A DNA stretch of 10,830 nt, taken from positions 1 through 10,830 of the forward strand of contig JAKLDB010000011.1 in assembly GCA_022703745.1 (NCBI GenBank). Reading direction: 5' to 3'. Position 1 is the first letter of the stretch. Each line of letters starts with the position of its first letter. The translations under genes were made by a program, and so were the position numbers. Source of the stretch: Patescibacteria group bacterium. GTDB taxonomy: Bacteria > Patescibacteriota > Kazan-3B-28. Shown here one piece after another: positions 5,361 to 10,830 of the stretch. The notes under the pieces are model-generated. The model saw only the letters and a program-made list of their open reading frames with translations, was not told the DNA's origin and did not search any database.

Positions 5361-7079
5361 ATGACCATAACGCATCTGGAATTAAGAAAAAAGTTCATTC
5401 AATTCTTTGAAGAGCACCAACACAAGCTGGTGTCTTCCGCTTCCCTGCTTCCCAAGGACGATCCATCTGTTCTGTTGACTTCTGCTGGAATGCAACAATT
5501 CAAGCCATATTTTGTCGGTGCAAAAGACCCCATGAAGGATTTTGGGTCGATTAACCTAGTGAATATCCAGAAATGTTTTCGTACTGCCGATATAGACACC
5601 ATTGGTGATGACACTCATCTTACCTTCTTCGAGATGCTCGGGCATTTTTCCTTTGGTGGGTATTTCAAAAAGGAAGCACTAGAGTTGGGGTGGGAATTTC
5701 TAACTAGCCCTAGTTGGCTTGGCATAGACAAGTCTCGTATTTATGCCAGCTACTATAACGGTGACCGCAAAGGGACAATGCCGGATAATGAATCCAAAGC
5801 AATTTTGGAAACCCTAGATGGTTTGGTAAAAATTGTTCCCCAAGGTGCGAAAGATAATTTCTGGGGACCAACTGGTAATGAGGGTCCGTGCGGACCAAAT
5901 GCCGAATTTTATATTGACGGAGTTGAAGCGTGGAATGCAGTCTTCAATGAATTCTACTGCAACCAAGATGGCAGTCTTACTCCCCTTTCCACTAAAGGCG
6001 TCGATATGGGAAGTGGTTTCGAAAGAGTACTAGTTGCAGTAAATAGTCTGAATAACTTATTTGAAACAGACATCTTCACTCTCCTCATGGACAAACTCGG
6101 TTCTCTCCCTGCCCATTCCCAGCGAATTGTTGCCGACCATATTCGTGGAGTAGTTTTTCTTCTGGCAGATCATGTTCTTCCTTCTAATAAAGAAGAGGGA
6201 TATATTCTCCGTCGTATTCTTCGCCGAGTTTTGTTACACATTCAAGGACGAGGTGTATTGCTGGAAGATTTAATTGATACAGTCATCGATATCTTTAAAT
6301 CCGTTTACCCAGATTTGGTCAAAGAGCAGAAGTTCATAAAACAAATTGCCCGTGAAGAGGCCGACAAGTTCAGTCGCACTATTGATGCAGGTGAAAAGGA
6401 GTTGGATAAAATCTTGACTACAGGTGTAACCTCAGTTTCCGGTACGGAAGCCTTTAAACTATTTGCTTCCTACGGTTTACCCATAGACTTCATCAAAGAG
6501 AAAGTGAATGTTGACGAAGAAGAATTTGAAAAAGAATTCTCCCACCATCAGGAAGTTTCTCGAGCTGGTGTAGAAAACAAATTTGGCGGACATGGTCTAG
6601 CCGCTGGCGCAGTAGTCAGCGAAGAAGACAAAGCAAAAATTACTCGACTACATACAGCAACTCACCTCCTGCATGAAGCACTAAGAAAATTCTTAGGTGA
6701 TCAGGTTCATCAGGGAGGTTCTGACATCAATCCCGAACGTGCTCGATTTGATTTCTCCTTCCCCCGCAAACTAACCCCCGAAGAAATAAAGCAAATTGAA
6801 GACGAAGTAAATCAACTTATTCAAGCCGGTTTCGTAGTTGATAAACAAACCCTGCCCTTCAATCAAGCAGTCATGACCGGTGCTTTGGCATTCTTCAAAG
6901 AAAAATATCCCGATATGGTAGATGTCTATACCATTACTAGTAACGATGGAAAAGTTATCAGCCGAGAGCTCTGTGGTGGTCCCCATATTAAGTTCAGTTC
7001 GGAATTAGGACATTTTCGCATCATCAAAGAAGAAAGCAGTAGCTCTGGTGTTCGTCGCATCAAGGCAGTTTTAGAGTAA
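5361..7079 (+). CDS. alaS: Alanyl-tRNA synthetase, short form lacking the C-terminal domain
   Basis: A 572-residue class II synthetase that charges tRNA-Ala with alanine. The aminoacylation domain shows TSAGMQQFKPYF (40-51), THLTFFEMLGHFSFGGYF (85-102), FWGPTGNEGPCGPNAEF (167-183), GSGFERVLV (217-225) and the helical EEGYILRRILRR stretch (278-289). The editing domain carries HTATH (431-435) and CGGPH (538-542), so the four expected zinc ligands H431, H435, C538 and H542 are present; most relatives read CGGTH. It stops at GVRRIKAVLE, right after the editing domain. The oligomerisation/DHHA1-type C-terminal region of full-length AlaRS (about 876 aa in E. coli) is absent. The end is clean with a short gap to the next gene, so this is a family variant, not a frameshift. 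The ATG directly follows the promoter and has no Shine-Dalgarno; an in-frame TGA lies at 5346. Confidence 0.95.
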   Translation: MTITHLELRKKFIQFFEEHQHKLVSSASLLPKDDPSVLLTSAGMQQFKPYFVGAKDPMKDFGSINLVNIQKCFRTADIDTIGDDTHLTFFEMLGHFSFGGYFKKEALELGWEFLTSPSWLGIDKSRIYASYYNGDRKGTMPDNESKAILETLDGLVKIVPQGAKDNFWGPTGNEGPCGPNAEFYIDGVEAWNAVFNEFYCNQDGSLTPLSTKGVDMGSGFERVLVAVNSLNNLFETDIFTLLMDKLGSLPAHSQRIVADHIRGVVFLLADHVLPSNKEEGYILRRILRRVLLHIQGRGVLLEDLIDTVIDIFKSVYPDLVKEQKFIKQIAREEADKFSRTIDAGEKELDKILTTGVTSVSGTEAFKLFASYGLPIDFIKEKVNVDEEEFEKEFSHHQEVSRAGVENKFGGHGLAAGAVVSEEDKAKITRLHTATHLLHEALRKFLGDQVHQGGSDINPERARFDFSFPRKLTPEEIKQIEDEVNQLIQAGFVVDKQTLPFNQAVMTGALAFFKEKYPDMVDVYTITSNDGKVISRELCGGPHIKFSSELGHFRIIKEESSSSGVRRIKAVLE

Positions 7080-7088
7080 ACTATAGAT

Positions 7089-8345
7089 ATGGTGTGGGGG
7101 CGTAAAGTAAAATCGGGACCCCAACGGCAACTGATTCTAGACTTAGGTACTGGAACAGTGAAGGCTGTCATCGTCTTCGTTGAAGACAATGAGATTCATG
7201 TTACCGGAAGGGCTTATGCAAAATATCCGCCAAAAAGTATGCAGGGCGGAGTAATTATAGATTTAAATGGGGTTGCCGAGGCCTGTCGTCTAGCAATTGA
7301 AGCAGCTTCTGTCCAAGCCGACTACCAACCGCAATCGGTCATCTTTGGTGTGAGTGGGCAGCTAGTTGAAAGTGTTACTACCACTGTCCACTATGATCGT
7401 GCTCATCCCGATCAAGCTCTAGATGCCTCCGAGTTAAAAAACATTATTTACAAAATCCAGCAACGCTCTGTCGAACGGCTAAAAACCATGTTGAGAGAAA
7501 AGTTTACTGATGCTCATCCAGATGTCGAGCTAATCCATGCAGCAGTAGCGGATATGCAGTTTGATGGATATGCCGTAAACAATCCAGTTGGATTCCAAGG
7601 AAAAAGACTGACGCTCACTATCTTCAACGCCTACATCCCCCTAATCTATGCCAGCATGTTACAAGGACTTGCTCGTCAGCTGAATTTGCAATTAGTTAGT
7701 ATTGCAGCAGAGCCCTATGGAATCTCTAAGCTTTTAGTTAAATCAGATAATTCGAAAGACTACAACGGAATATTTATAGATATCGGTCATACTACCACGG
7801 ATGTCCTGGTAGTTCGGTCAGGCAACGTAGAAGGAATGCAAAACTTTTCCTTGGGAGGGCAGCTCTTTACTCGCAGTATCCAAAAAGCATTGAAGACAAC
7901 ACCCGATCGTTCGGAAAAAATTAAGATCGAGCATGGTTCGGGCAAACTGAATAAGAAGTCGGCAGATAAAATTAGTGAAACCCTTATGCCCAGCGCCCAC
8001 ATTTGGCTCTCAGGGGTTGCTTTGGCTCTAAAAGAATTTTCAGATCTCAAAACTTTACCATCAAGAATTTATCTCACTGGAGGAAGTGCATCATTACCAG
8101 AACTACGCAGAGTATTACTAACCAAAGAGTGGGCCCAAGACCTACCGTTTGCCAGTAGGCCATATCCCGAGGTTGTTCCAGCCGATGATGTAGACAATAT
8201 AATCGACGAGGTGGGACTTACTTGGAACCCGCAGGACTTACCTAGTCTAGGATTAACCAAACTCTTACTCGACTTCTCCCCCACCGAAGATATGGTTACG
8301 GATATGTTGCAGAATATTGTTCGCTCAATGAAAGGATTAGGATAA
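7089..8345 (+). CDS. PilM/FtsA-like actin-fold ATPase
   Basis: A 418-residue soluble ATPase of the FtsA/PilM branch of the actin/Hsp70 superfamily. Visible motifs are phosphate-1 LDLGTGTVKAVI (17-28), phosphate-2 IFIDIGHTTTDVLVV (228-242), the FtsA/PilM-like SLGGQLFTRSI (254-264), SEKIKIEHG (275-283) and the adenosine motif IYLTGGSASLPEL (327-339). Region 85-190 fits the extra (1C/SHS2-like) subdomain typical of FtsA and PilM. The C-terminal end (EDMVTDMLQNIVRSMKGLG) could be a short amphipathic membrane-binding helix as in FtsA. It starts 9 bases after the alaS stop and overlaps the next gene by one base, a bitopic membrane protein. That resembles PilM bound to the cytoplasmic tail of PilN in type IV pilus machines, so I favour a membrane-scaffold role at the envelope over cell division; there is no ftsZ nearby. 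Confidence 0.82.
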   Translation: MVWGRKVKSGPQRQLILDLGTGTVKAVIVFVEDNEIHVTGRAYAKYPPKSMQGGVIIDLNGVAEACRLAIEAASVQADYQPQSVIFGVSGQLVESVTTTVHYDRAHPDQALDASELKNIIYKIQQRSVERLKTMLREKFTDAHPDVELIHAAVADMQFDGYAVNNPVGFQGKRLTLTIFNAYIPLIYASMLQGLARQLNLQLVSIAAEPYGISKLLVKSDNSKDYNGIFIDIGHTTTDVLVVRSGNVEGMQNFSLGGQLFTRSIQKALKTTPDRSEKIKIEHGSGKLNKKSADKISETLMPSAHIWLSGVALALKEFSDLKTLPSRIYLTGGSASLPELRRVLLTKEWAQDLPFASRPYPEVVPADDVDNIIDEVGLTWNPQDLPSLGLTKLLLDFSPTEDMVTDMLQNIVRSMKGLG

Positions 8346-9937
8346 TGGAGCCAACTATCTATCTAGAATCAAACGACGACTTGGGAGATGTATTAGCGAA
8401 AATCGACCGACTCAAATCTCCCAACTTCATCCTAATCATCCCTCCTGGTGGAGCGTTGTTTCGTAGTGCACTAAACCTCAAAATACTCAAACAGTATTTA
8501 GAGAAAAATAATCGTAGTGCTCGGATTGGAACAGCGGATCCCATGGGGATTGTATCAGCCACCGCAGCTGGTTTTGATCTCACGGAAGTTACCAGCCCCA
8601 CTCCCGAAGTGGAAGCGGCAGAAACCTTTCAGATAAATGATTTTACAGAAAACACAGAAACAGAGGAACCCCAATTCGAAGACGAAACCCCGGCTTATCC
8701 AACCTCCCCCTCACATATTCCTCGAAAACTTTCTGCAGGAGGGTTTGGTGCACTTGTTCGTTCGGCCACTACAACCAAAGTACAATTGCGCTTGTCTCGT
8801 CAGCACCAAATAACACTCTGGTTGGTCTTAGGAGGGCTTCTAATACTTGCTAGTGTTGGATACTTTCTTATTCCCAAGGCTACCGCTACATTGGAAGTTC
8901 AATCGGAGGAATTCAAAAAGCAACTTAGCTTGGTGTTAGCCGACGAACAGGATCTCCAGGCCGCTGGTCCCAATATTCTTACAGGAAGATTTTTGGAAAT
9001 TACTCGCGAGAGTGTCTCTACTTTTTCTGCAACTGGTGAAAAAAATAATGGCAACAAAGCCGAAGGGAAAATTACCATATTCAACCACACCGGTAGTATT
9101 GAAGGCCTATTAGCCAACACTCGTTTCAAAAGTGCGACTGGTTTAGTGTTTAGACTAAAAAACGAAATTCTTATTCCTCCCGCAAAAAACAAAGTACCGG
9201 GTAAAGCAACAATGGATGTAGTTGCAGATGAGGGTGGTACAAAATACAACGTAGCCGCTGGTCTCAAGCTCTCTGTTCCCGGTCTAAACACTACTGCTCA
9301 AGCGCTAGTATATGGCGAAACTGCAAGTGCTTTTACGGGTGGTACAGACCAAATAACCAAAGTTGTCTCTGAAGAAGATCTTGAAAAAGCTAAAGAAGCG
9401 GCAGCAAAAAATGTCTTTGCCGAAGCAGAGACCGAACTAAGAAAACAATTAAAACGCAATGAAGAACTAACCCCAGCGTTTATCCAGAACGATGTTGTAG
9501 ATTCGATGCCCAACGTGAGCGTAGGTGCAGTAAATCCACAATTTGAAATTCGAGTTCAATCTCGTAGTTGGACGATAGCAATCCATAAGAATGAGTTACA
9601 AAAAGCTATTGCTAACGCCGCTGCTTTTGAGGTCCCAGAAGAAAAACAAATAACTCAGCGGACTATCGATTCGGCCAAAGTAGATGTTGTGGAGGGAAAT
9701 TTCCTCACTCATCGGGTTAATCTACTCGTAAGTTTAGACGGACGCATTGGTCCCAAAATAGATGCAGGAGAGATCACGAAAAACCTGGCTAATCAACCAG
9801 TCGACTCGGGCAGGGCGTATCTTCAAAGTATTACCAATATTGCTTCCAGCGAGATTACTATGTGGCCTACATTTATTTCTCGGATCCCTCTGCTTACCAA
9901 TAATATTAAAGTGGATGTAGTGTATCTCGGAGAATGA
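8345..9937 (+). CDS. Bitopic membrane protein with a baseplate-J-like outer region
   Basis: A 530-residue protein with one transmembrane segment at about 157-176 (TLWLVLGGLLILASVGYFLI). The cytoplasmic part (1-156) has a small alpha/beta domain (ILIIPPGGALFRSALNLKIL to IGTADPMG, 29-68) that recalls Rossmann-like stretches in CPR baseplate-J family proteins. An acidic, Pro/Thr-rich linker (80-125) and a basic stretch follow. The outer part holds a beta region with LANTRFKSATGLVFRLKNE, ADEGGTKYNVAAG, FTGGTDQITKV and VSEEDLEKAKEAA, matching the layout of J/gp47-like domains as I know them. A coiled or helical section and a C-terminal beta domain come next. TAATG overlap with the ATPase gene and AAAGGA eight bases before the ATG point to coupled translation. 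I expect it to anchor or work with that ATPase. Whether it belongs to a pilus, a contractile device or a CPR-specific surface structure is unknown. Confidence 0.75.
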   Translation: MEPTIYLESNDDLGDVLAKIDRLKSPNFILIIPPGGALFRSALNLKILKQYLEKNNRSARIGTADPMGIVSATAAGFDLTEVTSPTPEVEAAETFQINDFTENTETEEPQFEDETPAYPTSPSHIPRKLSAGGFGALVRSATTTKVQLRLSRQHQITLWLVLGGLLILASVGYFLIPKATATLEVQSEEFKKQLSLVLADEQDLQAAGPNILTGRFLEITRESVSTFSATGEKNNGNKAEGKITIFNHTGSIEGLLANTRFKSATGLVFRLKNEILIPPAKNKVPGKATMDVVADEGGTKYNVAAGLKLSVPGLNTTAQALVYGETASAFTGGTDQITKVVSEEDLEKAKEAAAKNVFAEAETELRKQLKRNEELTPAFIQNDVVDSMPNVSVGAVNPQFEIRVQSRSWTIAIHKNELQKAIANAAAFEVPEEKQITQRTIDSAKVDVVEGNFLTHRVNLLVSLDGRIGPKIDAGEITKNLANQPVDSGRAYLQSITNIASSEITMWPTFISRIPLLTNNIKVDVVYLGE

Positions 9938-9966
9938 TTGACTTTTGTTTCCCCATTCGCTTAACT
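9938..9966 (+). promoter_or_regulatory. Candidate internal promoter of ruvX, predicting a leaderless mRNA
   Basis: TTGACT (9938-9943, 5 of 6) starts right after the previous stop codon. It is followed after 17 bases by TTAACT (9961-9966, 3 of 6), and the ATG is seven bases further. The -10 is weak, but the spacing matches the alaS and desulfurase starts. Confidence 0.4.
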
Positions 9967-9973
9967 AAACGAT

Positions 9974-10378
9974 ATGTCTGATCCCACAGTCATTTTAGGT
10001 TTAGATATTGGAGACCGCCACATTGGCGTTGCAATTGGCAATACTATCACTCATACCGCTACTCCCCTCCCGGATTTACCCAACAGCGATTCATTAACAA
10101 AAAAACTTCTTGCTCTTCATGAAGAGTATAGTTTTTCAAAGATCATCGTTGGTCTACCAGTAACCACAACCGGACAGCATGGTAGTCAAGCTCAAAAAGT
10201 AGAATCGTTAGTTGAAGAAATGCGTGCTTGTTTGCCGATAGAAATTATTCTAGAAGATGAAAGATTCACCACCCAATCTGCTTCCAAATTCTTAGCAAAT
10301 AATCCCACCGTGAAAGCTACTATCGACGGAATATCAGCAAAGTTTATCTTAGAAGAGTGGCTTAATCGAATTGCCTAA
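9974..10378 (+). CDS. ruvX: Putative pre-16S rRNA nuclease / Holliday junction resolvase-like protein (YqgF/RuvX)
   Basis: A 134-residue RNase H-fold protein. LGLDIGDRHIGVAI (8-21) carries the first catalytic Asp (D11), IIVGLPVTTTGQHGSQAQK (57-75) is the family's GLP motif region, LEDERFTTQSA (93-103) holds the second acidic site, and IDGISAKFILEEWL (117-130) the last Asp (D118). The family average is about 140 aa, so it is full length. YqgF is best supported as the nuclease finishing the 5' end of 16S rRNA; it was originally proposed to act on Holliday junctions. In Firmicutes the same gene sits close to alaS; here two envelope genes stand between them, 36 bases after the previous stop. There is no Shine-Dalgarno before the ATG. 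A common DG replaces the usual DA/DD next to the last Asp. Confidence 0.92.
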   Translation: MSDPTVILGLDIGDRHIGVAIGNTITHTATPLPDLPNSDSLTKKLLALHEEYSFSKIIVGLPVTTTGQHGSQAQKVESLVEEMRACLPIEIILEDERFTTQSASKFLANNPTVKATIDGISAKFILEEWLNRIA

Positions 10379-10414
10379 GCAACTTTGCTATAAATGGGCC
10401 TCTAAAAAAAGTAT

Positions 10415-10443
10415 TTGACAGATTAGGCGCGACTTTCTACAAT
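10415..10443 (+). promoter_or_regulatory. Near-consensus sigma-70 promoter of hup
   Basis: A perfect -35 TTGACA (10415-10420) and -10 TACAAT (10438-10443) are 17 bases apart, the same two boxes and spacing as the promoter at 1251-1279. Transcription start is predicted near 10450, leaving about 30 bases of leader with a strong Shine-Dalgarno (GGAGGTG, 10471-10477). Confidence 0.88.
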
Positions 10444-10479
10444 AGGGTCGATATAGGTTTTGACCCATCGGGAGGTGGA

Positions 10480-10752
10480 ATGAATAAGTCGCAACTAATC
10501 GAATTGATTGCCCAAAAGGCCAATCTCTCCAAGAAGTCGGCTACTCGCGCTGTGGATCTTTTTGTCGACAGCATCAAAGATAATTTGGTGAAGGGCAAGA
10601 AAGTTACCATCACCGGTTTCGGGACTTTTTCCGTGAGCTCTCGGGCTTCACGCAATGGGGTCAACCCGCAGACTGGTAAGGCTATCAAGATTCCAGCCAG
10701 CAAAGTCCCTCGCTTCAAGGCTGGTAAAGACCTGCGCAAGCTGATCGGCTAA
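10480..10752 (+). CDS. hup: DNA-binding protein HU
   Basis: A 90-residue HU/IHF-family protein that bends DNA and shapes the nucleoid as a dimer. The helical dimerisation part is at 1-45 (NKSQLIELIAQKANLSKKSA, then a second helix). The family core GFGTFSV is at 46-52. The beta arm with RNGVNPQTGKAIKIPASKVPRFKAGK (58-83) contains the DNA-intercalating Pro at position 63. Length and arm make it HU rather than IHF, which has a longer C-terminus. The ATG is set by GGAGGTG four to five bases upstream, the strongest Shine-Dalgarno in the window. It has its own promoter and terminator and is monocistronic. With the H1-like gene it gives the window two nucleoid-type proteins. Confidence 0.96.
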   Translation: MNKSQLIELIAQKANLSKKSATRAVDLFVDSIKDNLVKGKKVTITGFGTFSVSSRASRNGVNPQTGKAIKIPASKVPRFKAGKDLRKLIG

Positions 10753-10774
10753 TCTTAGGTCATTTTGTATGGAT

Positions 10775-10810
10775 AAAAGCTCTTGCCTTTAGAGGCGAGA
10801 GTTTTATTTT
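10775..10810 (+). terminator. Intrinsic terminator after hup
   Basis: CTCTTGCCT, loop TTAG, AGGCGAGAG (nine pairs with one T-G) flanked by AAAA on the left and TTTTATTTT on the right. It lies 22 bases after the hup stop at 10752. Confidence 0.9.
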
Positions 10811-10830
10811 ATAATAGGTACACAAGCGGG

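Noticed and set aside
8899..9291. 130-codon - strand open frame inside the J-like gene
   Set aside because: It lies fully within a well-supported gene on the other strand with no start signals; long shadows are expected there.
10379..10414. Terminator between ruvX and hup
   Set aside because: Only a four-pair AGCA/TGCT stem and an A-run were seen, with no T-run, so I do not call one.
10810..10815. TATAAT near the window end as a promoter for a following gene
   Set aside because: It lies in the T-run of the hup terminator and no -35 box stands at 16-18 bases; the sequence ends too soon to judge.
1..10830. tRNA, rRNA, CRISPR array, insertion sequence or prophage boundary
   Set aside because: No cloverleaf, regularly spaced repeats, transposase motifs or attachment-like duplications were found by eye; a tRNAscan and repeat search would be the decisive test.

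Overview
The window looks like a compact chromosomal segment of an uncultivated Candidate Phyla Radiation (Patescibacteria) bacterium. The signs are an unusually short alanyl-tRNA synthetase (572 aa), a small RNHCP zinc protein, a bitopic protein with a baseplate-J-like outer region beside a PilM/FtsA-type ATPase, a tiny lysine/arginine-rich histone-H1-like protein, and very short intergenic gaps. UGA is used as a stop (RNHCP, glycosyl-phosphotransferase and the 4226 gene all end in TGA), so this is not a UGA-recoding lineage. The lineage is inferred from gene types only. I see no tRNA, rRNA, CRISPR array, insertion sequence or prophage.

Left part (1-2930, all + strand): the 3' end of an RNHCP gene overlaps by 4 bases a WecA/TagO-type polyprenyl-phosphate sugar-1-phosphate transferase. 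A strong promoter whose -35 box contains that gene's stop codon then drives a small zinc-ribbon protein. After a terminator comes ribosomal protein bL25 (rplY, CTC type). After another terminator and a 222-base gap holding a good promoter and a palindrome comes a 61-residue basic repeat protein.

Middle (2950-5360): a bidirectional terminator separates the basic protein from a convergent group I cysteine desulfurase on the - strand. A divergent hypothetical gene (4226-4756, +) and a convergent hypothetical gene (4810-5286, -) share a second bidirectional terminator. A 74-base divergent promoter region then leads to alaS. These two hypothetical genes are the only stretch with no recognisable housekeeping or envelope function.

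Right part (5361-10830, all + strand): alaS, a PilM/FtsA-like actin-fold ATPase, a one-TM protein with a baseplate-J-like region, and ruvX form a tight cluster. It is followed by hup, which has its own consensus promoter, Shine-Dalgarno and terminator. Two chromosome-coating proteins (HU and the H1-like protein) therefore lie in one window.

The clearest non-coding pattern is in how genes start. Several have a clear -35/-10 pair with a 17-base spacer. At least three (alaS, the desulfurase, ruvX) have a -10 box ending only 6 or 7 bases before the ATG, which predicts leaderless mRNAs. Two others have A-rich leaders with no Shine-Dalgarno, and only a few (hup, the H1-like gene, the 4226 gene, the J-like gene) have G-rich ribosome-binding sites. 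I found no completely new system. The best candidates for novelty are the envelope pair between alaS and ruvX, the H1-like gene with its palindrome, and this mixed start grammar.
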